From contig CAJTMR010000022.1 of assembly GCA_910577325.1 (NCBI GenBank), positions 1-56,079 of the forward strand: DNA of 56,079 nt. The letters run 5' to 3'. The stretch is from an uncultured Parabacteroides sp. (lineage in GTDB: Bacteria; Bacteroidota; Bacteroidia; Bacteroidales; Tannerellaceae). Below, one piece after another: positions 18,641 to 26,751 of this stretch. Position 1 is the stretch's first letter; the number at the start of each line of letters is the position of its first letter. The notes beneath the pieces were generated by a model. That model had not been told where the DNA came from, searched no databases, and worked only from the letters and a program-made list of their open reading frames with translations. A program made the translations under genes and the position numbers.

Positions 18641-19657
18641 TTATTTTCTCTCCTCTATAATAATTTCGCCGCCAACCTTTTTGTACATGATCGGTGCCGT
18701 AAGACTAATCAACTCAATCACATTGTCCAGACTATTATTTTTGATGACTCCGGAAAAACGATAACGCTTTACCTTTTCAGAAGCAAACCGTACTTTCACA
18801 TTGTATAAACGATCCAACATTACAGCTACTTCTTCCATCGTTGCTCCCCTAAAAACAAGCTCATTATCCTTCCACATCCGGGCATAAGCCGCAAGGTCAT
18901 CCGATATAATCATTCTACGCGAAGACTTATCAAAACTCAAACTCTCATCAGGCTTCAACAGGACTTCATCTTTTCCTACCGACGTACGAACTTTTCCTTC
19001 GAAAAGAGTTGTTATCAACTCTCTATCTTCCTGATAAGCTTTCACATTGAAAGTTGTGCCTAACGCCTCGACCTCCATTTCTCCGGCTTTCACTATAAAT
19101 CGCGAAGCGGTATCCTTGGCTACTTCAAAATAGCCTTCTCCGGACAAAACAACCTGGCGATTTTCTTTTCCATAATCACCATTATAGGTCAATTCCGTAT
19201 GAGAATTCAACCAGACTTTTGTCCCATCCGGCAATACGACACTGGCCCGTTGTCCCTTATCGACTAAAACTTTATAGATCTGCGACGAATAATTTTCCGT
19301 TTTATCAGCAAAAGTCGTATATAGATGAGCAAAAGTCGTCAAGCCTAAAAGAAATACAACAGCCGCAGCATACGGCAACCATTGGCGAAACAGCCGCTTT
19401 CGAACTGATTTTTGTTTCATCTTTCTCTCTCTTGCTGCATGTATCCGGCTCTGAATATTCCGGAACATCCGATTCTGAATTTCGGCCGCAAGTTCCTTTC
19501 CCTCCGCCTCTGTCCAAGAGTGTCGATAATGTTGAAACAACAACTCACGGACTTCAGGTTGTTTGAACCATGTCCTCAACTCATGTTCCTGTTCAGCAGG
19601 AAGTTCACCACGCATAAAGCGATCCAGCAACTCGATGTATATATTTTTTCTTTCCAT
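18641..19657 (-). CDS. FecR-family anti-sigma factor
   Basis: A 338-residue inner-membrane protein that holds the ECF sigma factor until the STN domain of SusC signals across the periplasm. The cytoplasmic part is about 1-92, there is one membrane segment at about 93-113, then a periplasmic FecR domain (KVLVDKGQRASVVLPDGTKVWLNS, from about 126) and a C-terminal DUF4974 domain (from about 265: ELVFRGATMEEVAVMLDRLYNVKV). It follows the sigma gene after 54 nt and precedes susC. The sequence IIIEERK ends the protein in the normal way. Confidence 0.95.
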   Translation of the reverse strand: MERKNIYIELLDRFMRGELPAEQEHELRTWFKQPEVRELLFQHYRHSWTEAEGKELAAEIQNRMFRNIQSRIHAARERKMKQKSVRKRLFRQWLPYAAAVVFLLGLTTFAHLYTTFADKTENYSSQIYKVLVDKGQRASVVLPDGTKVWLNSHTELTYNGDYGKENRQVVLSGEGYFEVAKDTASRFIVKAGEMEVEALGTTFNVKAYQEDRELITTLFEGKVRTSVGKDEVLLKPDESLSFDKSSRRMIISDDLAAYARMWKDNELVFRGATMEEVAVMLDRLYNVKVRFASEKVKRYRFSGVIKNNSLDNVIELISLTAPIMYKKVGGEIIIEERK

Positions 19658-19711
19658 CTTCTATATTGTATATCCTTCACAAGGGAAGATCACTTACAAA
19701 GACATTTGTAT

Positions 19712-20287
19712 TTAACACTGATTAACCAAATAGCAAAAAAGGAGTATCCACCTCTTATCTGAGGGCAGCTTGGAACGTAAATATTGAAAAGAGCGATAAA
19801 GTTGTGTCTCTACCGTTTTTTCCGAAATGGACAATTTATGGGCTATCTCTTTATTTGAAAGTTGTTCAAAACGGCTTAAACGAAATATTTCTCTTCGGGC
19901 AGGAGGCAGGTTTTCAATCAAATGGTCAATATATTCAAGAAGAGAATTCGTTTCATGCTGCCGTTCTTCGTTTGATTCATCACTTAGATCAATATTCTCA
20001 ACATGCAACGTTGCATGTTGAGATAGACGGAATTCTGTCTCCTTAAAAACCAAATGCCGGGCAATCGTAAACAGGTAAGCCGTGATCCCTAACTCAAGCT
20101 CTATCTGTTCATGCTTTTCCCAAATTTTCAGAAAGACATTCTGCGTCAGATCTTCTGCAAGAGATTTATCAAACAATAAAGAGTTGATGAAGTTATAAAC
20201 CTGAGGGCTGTAGATCCAATATAAATCCTCAAAAGCTTTCTCTTCACCAGCTTTCAATCGTTTCAATAAATCTTCATTGACTCTCAT
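19712..20287 (-). CDS. ECF-type RNA polymerase sigma factor
   Basis: A 191-residue sigma-70 factor with only regions 2 and 4: region 2 is at about 12-80 (AFEDLYWIYSPQVYNFI...AEDLTQNVFLKIWEK), the linker about 85-115, and region 4 about 116-175 (LPPARREIFRLSRFEQLSNKEIAHKLSISEKTVETQLYR). I start it at the ATG at 20287 (MRVNEDLLKRL); a TTG 36 nt upstream is less likely because it lies in the -7 box. Neighbours make it the partner of FecR and the regulator of the susCD operon. The linker is encoded by a perfect 28-bp palindrome. Confidence 0.94.
   Translation of the reverse strand: MRVNEDLLKRLKAGEEKAFEDLYWIYSPQVYNFINSLLFDKSLAEDLTQNVFLKIWEKHEQIELELGITAYLFTIARHLVFKETEFRLSQHATLHVENIDLSDESNEERQHETNSLLEYIDHLIENLPPARREIFRLSRFEQLSNKEIAHKLSISEKTVETQLYRSFQYLRSKLPSDKRWILLFCYLVNQC
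19996..20023. repeat. Perfect 28-bp palindrome inside the sigma-factor gene
   Basis: The half-site TCTCAACATGCAAC (19996-20009) is followed directly by its exact reverse complement (20010-20023), with no spacer. It encodes QHATLHVEN in the linker between sigma regions 2 and 4. Its function is unknown: operator, mRNA hairpin, or cruciform. Confidence 0.9.
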
Positions 20288-20320
20288 CTTAATGTCGTTT
20301 TTAATCAAATTCACATTAAA

Positions 20321-20361
20321 CAAATTTACCCAAGTATATATAACGAACTATATACTTGGGT
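20321..20361 (-). promoter_or_regulatory. Promoter of the ECF sigma gene with overlapping palindrome
   Basis: Minus-strand TAAATTTG (20328-20321) matches TAnnTTTG. Its first base is also the last base of a perfect inverted repeat: ACCCAAGTATATA (20328-20340) and TATATACTTGGGT (20349-20361) with an 8-nt loop. The repeat occupies the place of a -33 box, which is otherwise absent, so a regulator bound here would directly control sigma-gene expression. No T run follows, so I do not read it as the M16-gene terminator. Confidence 0.6.
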
Positions 20362-20414
20362 AATATTATTTAGAGGAGGCTATCAATTTCCTCCACAAAA
20401 AGTTATATCAATAA

Positions 20415-23327
20415 TCAATATCCGAACAATTCTTCCTGTGTCAGTTTCCGGATCGGGCCGTATTGTGACAAGCCTTTCAGATCGAGATCTTTTTCATCGC
20501 CCAACACACAATAGACATAAGTACGTCCTTTTACCCATTTCTCCTGGAATGACTTGACTTCGGGCAATGTCATTGTTTGGACTTTATTGTACAATTCCTT
20601 ACGGCTATCGGTATTCAAACCTAAATCCTGCGCATTCAAATAAGACCAGAGAACATCCGATTTGGTAATACGCTCCGTACGCAAACGGGTGATAAGAGCT
20701 TCTTTAGCCAAGTTGAACGCTTTTTCTGATTCCGGCATATTATTGATAATTTCATCGAAAGCCTTCATTGCATCGAGCATCTTATCATTCTGAGTCGCGA
20801 TAAGCGTACGATATACATACGGATATTTCAGTTTGGACGGAGTAATCAGGAATGCTCCTGCGGAATAAGCCAAACCACGTGATTCACGCATTTCCTGAAA
20901 TACAATCGCATTCATTCCACCACCGAAATATTCGTTATACATATTCAGTGTAGGCTGGATAGCCGGATCAAACTTTTCTCCCCGATTAGAGACTGCAGAC
21001 AGATAAATCTGTTTAGCATCATACTGGGCAAACAGCACTTTGTTTTCCGGCGTTTCCTGCTGACTGAATTCGATAGCAGCAGGAACCGGTTGCAACCGGT
21101 CAGGAACATTATGATACTGTTTGACGATATCCAAAACAGCTTGCGGCTTTTCCGGACCATAATACAAAATCTTATGTTCGAACGAGTTGATCTTATGAAT
21201 ACGGTCAACCAGTTCCTGTGGGTCCATCTGCTGCAATTCGGCAGTCGTCAACACGTTGGTCGCCGGTGATTTCGGACCCCAGATAGCATATTGTACCAAC
21301 TTGTTGAAATTCTGCGACTGGTTCAGTTTGGCATCGGTACGCTTCTTCAGGATGTCGCCAGCAAGGCCGGCATATGCTTCCTTGTTGACCTGCGCATCCG
21401 CCAAGATTTCTTCGAACAACGCCATTGCTTTCGGCATACTTTCTTTCAGACCTGTCAAAACAACATATGTACGGTCCGAACCGGGAACGACCCTGAAGTA
21501 GCAAGCCAACCTGTAAAATTCTTCGTTGATCTCCTTCAAGCTCTTCTTGGATGTGCCCAAATACTGCATATACTCAAAAGCGGTCCCCATTATCTTGTCA
21601 TTATTCATACCCATATCAAACACATACATCAAAGTGAATATGTCGTTTGAGGTATTTTCCTTATACAATACCGGAATATCGGATTTGGCAGTAAGCTTCT
21701 GAAGATCCTTGTCGTAATCCAGAAATACCGGTTCGATCGGGGCGACTGTCGAAGCTTGGATTTCTTTCAGGAAAAGGCTGGAACTGTCACGGTTCATCAC
21801 GATCGGAGTGATTTTGGGTTTATCGATCTTTTTCTCGTTCGGGTCTTTGCCTTGCTTCTTATAAATGAGCGCGTAGTTATCGCCGAAGTACTTGTTGGCA
21901 AAATCGACGATCTGCTGTTTCGTCACTTTGCTCATGCGGTCCAACGAAGCAACCTCGTCTTTCCAGTCCACGCCGTCGATGAAAGAAGATACAAACATAT
22001 CAGCACGACCGTCGTTGCTATCCATCCGTTGCATTTGCATCAGCTTGTAATTGTTGATGGACGCTTCCAGCAGGCCTTCGTCGAACTCACCTTTCTTTAA
22101 TTTCTCGATTTCAGCCAAGAAAAGGTCTTTGACTTCATCCAGTGTCTGTCCCTGTTTCGGACGACCGCTGATAACAAATGCATTATAATCAGACATACCG
22201 TATGTTCCGGCATAGCAACTTAATACCTTCTGTTGTTGAACCAAATCGACATCCAACAAACCGGCTTTACCATTATTGATAATTTCGCCTGTCAGATTCA
22301 GCAAATCCTGGTCAGGAGAAGCAGCCCCTGGAAAACGCCAACCCAATGTCACATTTTCGGCATCGATACCCAAGACTTCTTTTACAACCGGGGTCTTAAT
22401 CGGAGACTCATGTGTCACCGGCAACTTAGGCAGATCTGGATTCGGTTTCAAGTGACCGAAATATTTATTGATCGTCTCGATCATCTGGTCCGGATCAAAA
22501 TCTCCGGACAGACAAATTGCCATATTGTTAGGGACATACCAAGTTTTATGGTAATTCTTGATATTCGTGATAGACGGGTTCTTCAGATTTTCCTGTGTTC
22601 CAAGAACAGTCTGCATCCCGTATGGATGATCCGGGAAAAGGGCAGACAGGACAGCCTCGTAGACTTTGCGTCCATCGCTGGTTAGAGACATGTTCTTTTC
22701 TTCATAGACAGTCTCAAGTTCCGTATGGAAACCACGGATTACGTTGTTTTCAAAACGGTCTGCCTGAATTTTCGCCCAGTTGTCAATCTGGTTGGAAGGG
22801 ATATCTTCCACGTAGACCGTCTGGTCAAACCCTGTGTACGCATTTGTTCCGTTTGCACCAATAGCCGCCATTAACTTGTCATATTCGTTTGGAATAGCCA
22901 ACTTGGAAGCCTCGTATGAAACACTATCGATCTGATGATAAATAGCCTGGCGCTGCACCTCGTCGGTAGTCTTGCGATACACTTCAAAAAGCTGTTCAAT
23001 CTGGTCGAGCATCGGTTTTTCCTGCTCGTAATTCTGCGTGCCGAACCGCTGAGTCCCTTTAAACATCAAGTGTTCGAAATAGTGTGCCAGACCGGTCGTT
23101 TCGGCGGGATCGTTTTTACCACCCACGCGAACGGCGATATACGTTTGAATACGCGGGGTCTCTTTATTCACAGTCATATACACCTTCAAGCCATTATCCA
23201 AAGTATAGATACGAGCTTTCATAGGATCGTTCGGGACCGACTCGTACTTGAACGGGGAAGTCTCTACACATGCAGTAGCCAAAAAGAGCACAATGGCTAA
23301 CTGAAGAAACTGAATCGTTTTACGCAT
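20415..23327 (-). CDS. M16-family zinc metalloprotease, lipoprotein (tandem domains)
   Basis: A 970-residue two-repeat M16 peptidase (pitrilysin/insulinase group) anchored as a lipoprotein (LATA-C20). The zinc motif HxxEH is present as H82-Y-F-E85-H86, and the distal Glu ligand fits ELETVYEEKN. The second half repeats the fold without the motif, as usual. I use the ATG at 23327: it begins a proper signal peptide (MRKTIQFLQLAIVLFLATAC) and lies about 30 nt after a TAnnTTTG box, whereas an ATG 84 nt further upstream precedes that box. Likely role: periplasmic or surface peptide degradation. It appears to be a single-gene unit. Confidence 0.93.
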   Translation of the reverse strand: MRKTIQFLQLAIVLFLATACVETSPFKYESVPNDPMKARIYTLDNGLKVYMTVNKETPRIQTYIAVRVGGKNDPAETTGLAHYFEHLMFKGTQRFGTQNYEQEKPMLDQIEQLFEVYRKTTDEVQRQAIYHQIDSVSYEASKLAIPNEYDKLMAAIGANGTNAYTGFDQTVYVEDIPSNQIDNWAKIQADRFENNVIRGFHTELETVYEEKNMSLTSDGRKVYEAVLSALFPDHPYGMQTVLGTQENLKNPSITNIKNYHKTWYVPNNMAICLSGDFDPDQMIETINKYFGHLKPNPDLPKLPVTHESPIKTPVVKEVLGIDAENVTLGWRFPGAASPDQDLLNLTGEIINNGKAGLLDVDLVQQQKVLSCYAGTYGMSDYNAFVISGRPKQGQTLDEVKDLFLAEIEKLKKGEFDEGLLEASINNYKLMQMQRMDSNDGRADMFVSSFIDGVDWKDEVASLDRMSKVTKQQIVDFANKYFGDNYALIYKKQGKDPNEKKIDKPKITPIVMNRDSSSLFLKEIQASTVAPIEPVFLDYDKDLQKLTAKSDIPVLYKENTSNDIFTLMYVFDMGMNNDKIMGTAFEYMQYLGTSKKSLKEINEEFYRLACYFRVVPGSDRTYVVLTGLKESMPKAMALFEEILADAQVNKEAYAGLAGDILKKRTDAKLNQSQNFNKLVQYAIWGPKSPATNVLTTAELQQMDPQELVDRIHKINSFEHKILYYGPEKPQAVLDIVKQYHNVPDRLQPVPAAIEFSQQETPENKVLFAQYDAKQIYLSAVSNRGEKFDPAIQPTLNMYNEYFGGGMNAIVFQEMRESRGLAYSAGAFLITPSKLKYPYVYRTLIATQNDKMLDAMKAFDEIINNMPESEKAFNLAKEALITRLRTERITKSDVLWSYLNAQDLGLNTDSRKELYNKVQTMTLPEVKSFQEKWVKGRTYVYCVLGDEKDLDLKGLSQYGPIRKLTQEELFGY

Positions 23328-23356
23328 AAATTTAAAATTTAGTTCATTACAATCGT

Positions 23357-23364
23357 CAAATATA
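23357..23364 (-). promoter_or_regulatory. -7 box of the M16 peptidase gene
   Basis: Minus-strand TATATTTG, 29 nt before the ATG at 23327. No clear -33 box. It lies just past the metK terminator and rules out the upstream ATG as start. Confidence 0.55.
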
Positions 23365-23372
23365 TGAAATTT

Positions 23373-23437
23373 AAAATAAAAATAGCTCCTGTCTGAAAAA
23401 AAACAGGACAAGAATCTATTTTTTTCAAACGGGAGCT
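23373..23437 (-). terminator. Terminator of metK
   Basis: A 13-bp stem with one mismatch and one wobble (23384-23396 with 23425-23437). An inner short CCTGT/ACAGG stem is an alternative pairing. On the minus strand the stem is followed by ATTTTTATTTT. Confidence 0.75.
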
Positions 23438-23463
23438 AATATATGTTCTTACAAACGGTTATC

Positions 23464-24750
23464 TCAAAGACCGAATGCTTCTTTTACCTTGTCGACATAA
23501 TCCAGTTTTTCCCAGGTAAACAGTTCCACTTCGCAGACAGTCGGTTCCGGATTGTAACGAGATGTAAATGTCTTCTTCACAACCTGCGGTTTACGTCCCA
23601 TGTGGCCGTAGGATGCTGTTTCCAGATAAATCGGATTACGCAGTTTCAGACGTTCTTCGATTGCTTTCGGACGCATGTCGAACAGGTCCCAAATCTTTTC
23701 AGCGATCTCTCCGTCTGTCATTTTCACATTGGCACGGCCGAACGTATTGACAAAAATATTCATCGGTTTAGCGACACCGATCGCGTAAGACACTTGTACC
23801 AGCATTTCATCAGCCACACCGGCGGCGACCAGATTCTTCGCGATATGACGAGCAGCATAAGCAGCAGAACGGTCTACCTTCGAAGGATCTTTTCCGGAGA
23901 ATGCCCCACCACCGTGAGCCCCCTTACCACCGTAAGTATCAACAATGATCTTACGGCCAGTCAGACCAGTATCCCCATGAGGACCACCGATCACAAACTT
24001 TCCGGTCGGATTCACATGGTAAATGATATCATCATTGAACAAAGCCTGTACATGAGCCGGATACTGAGCCTTCACACGCGGAATCAGTATGTTCTTCACA
24101 TCATCAGCGATCTTTTTCTGCATTGCCAGATCCGCTTCTTCCTGTGTGATACCTTTCGCCGTGATAAATTCATCGTGTTGCGTAGACACGACAATCGTAT
24201 CGATACGCAGCGGCTTCCCGCTGTCATCATATTCAATCGTCACCTGGCTCTTTGCATCCGGGCGGAGATAAGGCATCAGGTCGTTTTCATTCTTACGAAT
24301 CCCGGCAAGCTCCCACAACAAGCTGTGTGAAAGATCCAAAGCCAGAGGCATGTAATTTTCTGTTTCGTTTGTAGCATAACCGAACATCATACCTTGGTCG
24401 CCTGCACCCTGATTATAGGGATCTTCGCGCTCGACACCACGGTTAATGTCGCCACTCTGTTCATGGATAGACGAGAACACGCCACATGACTTTGCTTCAA
24501 ACTGGTATTCGCTTTTCGTATAACCAATTTTTTCGATCACGTTACGGGCTACATCCTGTACATCCACGTAAGCACTTGATTTTACTTCTCCAGCCAAGAC
24601 AACCTGCCCGGTTGTAACAAGGGTTTCGCAAGCAACTTTAGAGTTCTTGTCGTATGCCAAAAACTCATCCAGCAAAGCATCCGATATCTGATCGGCTACT
24701 TTATCGGGGTGTCCTTCGGACACCGATTCGGAGGTGAATAAATAACTCAT
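23464..24750 (-). CDS. metK: S-adenosylmethionine synthetase
   Basis: Makes S-adenosylmethionine from methionine and ATP. The protein is 428 residues from the ATG at 24750 (MSYLFTSESVSEGHPDK); an upstream in-frame ATG at 24816 lies in the AATT-rich leader and would add a meaningless tail. The signature motifs are present: GHPDK (13-17), GAGDQGMMFGYA and GGGAFSGKDPSKVDRSAAY. The length is slightly above the 380-400 of many bacteria, as in other Bacteroidetes. It stands alone between its own terminator and a leader of about 200 nt. Confidence 0.98.
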   Translation of the reverse strand: MSYLFTSESVSEGHPDKVADQISDALLDEFLAYDKNSKVACETLVTTGQVVLAGEVKSSAYVDVQDVARNVIEKIGYTKSEYQFEAKSCGVFSSIHEQSGDINRGVEREDPYNQGAGDQGMMFGYATNETENYMPLALDLSHSLLWELAGIRKNENDLMPYLRPDAKSQVTIEYDDSGKPLRIDTIVVSTQHDEFITAKGITQEEADLAMQKKIADDVKNILIPRVKAQYPAHVQALFNDDIIYHVNPTGKFVIGGPHGDTGLTGRKIIVDTYGGKGAHGGGAFSGKDPSKVDRSAAYAARHIAKNLVAAGVADEMLVQVSYAIGVAKPMNIFVNTFGRANVKMTDGEIAEKIWDLFDMRPKAIEERLKLRNPIYLETASYGHMGRKPQVVKKTFTSRYNPEPTVCEVELFTWEKLDYVDKVKEAFGL

Positions 24751-24957
24751 CGTTTTTTTAATTGAAAATTGAAAATTGAAAATTGAGACATTAAAGGAGA
24801 AGCCCGATAAAGCCAACAGACAATTTGCAATTAACGGTTAATAAATTAATAAAGGATTGACGAGGGGAAATTTGCTTTGCCGGACGGCAGTAAAAAAGAA
24901 CTTGTTTTTAGCATTTTTTCCTGTGGTTGCAAGCAATACAAATCTATCCACATCAAT
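24751..24957 (-). promoter_or_regulatory. Long metK leader, possibly a structured RNA
   Basis: Promoter boxes at 24965-24995 and 24939-24968 put transcription starts about 180-205 nt before the metK ATG. Within it, on the minus strand, TTGCTTGC (about 24937-24930) can pair with GCAAAGCAA (about 24880-24872), closing a roughly 45-nt domain that holds an A6/T6 pairing and a GCCG-TC-CGGC stem (about 24888-24879). The segment nearest the start codon is a run of AATTTTC repeats. I do not recognise a known SAM-riboswitch core. It could be a leader control element or a repeated sequence family. Confidence 0.45.
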
Positions 24958-24968
24958 TCGGACGCAAA
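24939..24968 (-). promoter_or_regulatory. Second promoter candidate of metK
   Basis: Minus-strand TAGATTTG (24946-24939) with TTTG (24968-24965) 18 bp upstream, slightly short spacing. The TTTG is part of the -7 box of the other promoter, so the two cannot be used at the same moment. Confidence 0.4.
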
Positions 24969-24995
24969 AGTACGAAACAATTGACAATTGACAAT
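24965..24995 (-). promoter_or_regulatory. Promoter of metK
   Basis: Minus-strand TACTTTTG (24972-24965) matches the -7 consensus and ATTG (24995-24992) lies 19 bp upstream, one base off the -33 consensus. The -33 box is inside the AATTG repeat array 24978-25010. Confidence 0.6.
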
Positions 24996-25010
24996 TGATA
25001 ATTGACAATT
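24978..25010. repeat. AATTG repeat array
   Basis: Four near-identical 7-8 bp units of the type CAATTGA in tandem. The array overlaps the stop codon of the small gene at 25009-25200 and contains the -33 box of metK. Similar arrays occur at 24762-24786, 39331-39362 and 48254-48308. Confidence 0.8.
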
Positions 25011-25200
25011 ATTTTTTCTTTTTAGTGTTACGCAGTGCTTTTTTATACTTGAACTCGGCTCTCATCTTGGCTGCACCCGACTTATGCGTACCACGCAGAA
25101 AATCAGAAAACTTAATCTTTTTCTCTCCGGCATTCTCGTCTTTTCCCTTTTTCTTAAAGACCATGCCACCACCGGTCAATATTTTTTCTATATCATTCAT
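25009..25200 (-). CDS. Small basic hypothetical protein downstream of folK
   Basis: 63 residues, strongly basic (Lys-rich, ending RNTKKKK), with no signal peptide or membrane segment and no recognisable domain. Its ATG overlaps the folK stop codon by four bases (ATGA), the pattern of translational coupling, which supports a real gene. The sequence begins MNDIEKILTGGGMVFKKKGKD. A nucleic-acid-binding role could be guessed from charge, but nothing in the sequence proves it. Confidence 0.7.
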   Translation of the reverse strand: MNDIEKILTGGGMVFKKKGKDENAGEKKIKFSDFLRGTHKSGAAKMRAEFKYKKALRNTKKKK

Positions 25201-25655
25201 AATCGTTCTTTTAAATCTATTATACGTTCTTTCAACACAGGATGCACGACAAACGGAGCTATTTCAGACAAAGGGTCCATCACGAACTTCCGCTCATGCA
25301 TGAGAGGGTGCGGCAAGATAAGCCCCGGTATCTGCAAGACCTCGTCATCGTACAGCAGGATATCGATATCTATAATGCGGTCATGATAGGTCCCGTTGCT
25401 TTTTTCCGTGCGGCCCAATTCCTTTTCGATCTGCTGGGTTATCTGCAATAATTCCAACGGAGAAAAAGAGGTTTTCAATTTTACAGACGCATTCAAAAAA
25501 ATGTTCTTCGACTCGAACCCCCACGGTTCCGTTTCATAGAAACCGGAAAGGGCGAGAATATCTCCCACCCTTTCAGCCAACAACGCTGCGGCTGTTATCA
25601 TGTTCCGTCGCTTGTTCCCGATATTGGTTCCCAACCCCAGGTACACAATCGCCAT
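25197..25655 (-). CDS. folK: 6-hydroxymethyl-7,8-dihydropterin pyrophosphokinase
   Basis: Transfers pyrophosphate from ATP to hydroxymethyldihydropterin in folate synthesis. The 152-residue protein begins with the family pattern YLGLGTNIGNK, has YETEPWGF at the pterin site, and carries the HPPK signature DRIIDIDILLYDD with the paired metal-binding Asp residues, followed by LPHPLMHERKFV. It lies 11 nt after queA and overlaps the next small gene by 4 nt, within the ftsX-to-folK operon. Confidence 0.96.
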   Translation of the reverse strand: MAIVYLGLGTNIGNKRRNMITAAALLAERVGDILALSGFYETEPWGFESKNIFLNASVKLKTSFSPLELLQITQQIEKELGRTEKSNGTYHDRIIDIDILLYDDEVLQIPGLILPHPLMHERKFVMDPLSEIAPFVVHPVLKERIIDLKERL

Positions 25656-25666
25656 AAATACTTTTT

Positions 25667-26716
25667 TTACAAGATCAGCATGGCATCGCCATAAGCACCG
25701 AAACTATATTTTTCTTTCAATGCGACATCGTAAGCATCCATGATCAGGTCATATCCGCCGAAAGAAGCCGTCATCATCAACAGGGTAGAGAGCGGCATAT
25801 GGAAATTTGTGATCATGCTGGACGCCACACTGAAGTCATACGGCGGGAAGATGAACTTATTGGTCCACCCTTCAAACTCTTTCAGGTGGCCGTCCGTACT
25901 GACAGCCGTTTCGATAGCGCGCATCACGGACGTACCGACCGCACAGATCTGGCGACCGTTATCCTTTGCCGTATTCACGATATTCACGACATCCCCGTTC
26001 ACAACCATCTGTTCGGAATCCATCTTATGCTTCGTCAAATCTTCCACATCGATTTCGCGGAAGTTGCCCAAACCGGAATGCAGTGTCAGATAAGCGAACT
26101 GGCAATCCTTGATCTCCAGACGCTTCATCAGTTCACGGCTGAAATGAAGACCTGCGGCGGGAGCCACGACAGCCCCTTCTTCGGTTGCAAAAATATTCTG
26201 GTAACGCTCTTCATCATCCGCTTCAACAGGACGGTCGATATATTTAGGCAGCGGGGTTTCACCCAGTGCATACAAAGCCTTTTTAAACTCATCATGGTTC
26301 CCGTCATAAAGGAAACGCAAGGTACGGCCGCGTGATGTCGTATTGTCGATCACTTCAGCCACCATCGAATCATCTTCACCAAAATACAATTTATTACCGA
26401 TACGTATTTTACGGGCGGGATCGACCAATACATCCCAAAGACGGAGATCTTCGTTCAACTCACGCAACAGAAAAACTTCGATACGAGCTCCGGTCTTTTC
26501 CTTGTTCCCGTACAAACGGGCAGGAAAAACCCTTGTATTATTGAAGATAAATACATCTTTTTCTCCGAAATAGCCAAGCAAGTCTTTGAATACTTTATGC
26601 TCGATCTCTCCGGTCCTGCGATCGACAACCATCAATCTGGACTCGTCCCTGTTCTTTGCCGGATGGAGAGCGATCAGCTCCTGTGGTAAGTTAAATTTGA
26701 ATTTCGACAGCTTCAT
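25667..26716 (-). CDS. queA: tRNA preQ1(34) S-adenosylmethionine ribosyltransferase-isomerase
   Basis: QueA uses the ribosyl part of SAM to form epoxyqueuosine in the wobble position of GUN tRNAs. At 349 residues it is of usual length. Family motifs include the start KFNLPQELIALHPAKNRDESRLMV, FNNTRVFPARL, GAVVAPAAGLHFS and THDFSVAS-type C-terminal stretches (FIFPPYDFSVASSMITNFHMPLSTLLMM). It lies between truB (35 nt) and folK (11 nt), the conserved Bacteroidales arrangement. Confidence 0.97.
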   Translation of the reverse strand: MKLSKFKFNLPQELIALHPAKNRDESRLMVVDRRTGEIEHKVFKDLLGYFGEKDVFIFNNTRVFPARLYGNKEKTGARIEVFLLRELNEDLRLWDVLVDPARKIRIGNKLYFGEDDSMVAEVIDNTTSRGRTLRFLYDGNHDEFKKALYALGETPLPKYIDRPVEADDEERYQNIFATEEGAVVAPAAGLHFSRELMKRLEIKDCQFAYLTLHSGLGNFREIDVEDLTKHKMDSEQMVVNGDVVNIVNTAKDNGRQICAVGTSVMRAIETAVSTDGHLKEFEGWTNKFIFPPYDFSVASSMITNFHMPLSTLLMMTASFGGYDLIMDAYDVALKEKYSFGAYGDAMLIL

Positions 26717-26751
26717 AATATAAATCTATTTTTATTTTATTCTTATCATTA

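Noticed and set aside
23328..23411. N-terminal extension of the M16 peptidase
   Set aside because: It precedes the -7 box at 23357-23364, and the residue stretch is not a signal peptide, whereas the ATG at 23327 begins a good lipoprotein signal.
24751..24957. Known SAM riboswitch upstream of metK
   Set aside because: I cannot find the conserved core of the SAM classes I know, so I describe it only as a candidate structured leader.
24978..25010. CRISPR array from the AATTG repeats
   Set aside because: Units are only 7-8 bp, there are no spacers and no cas genes.
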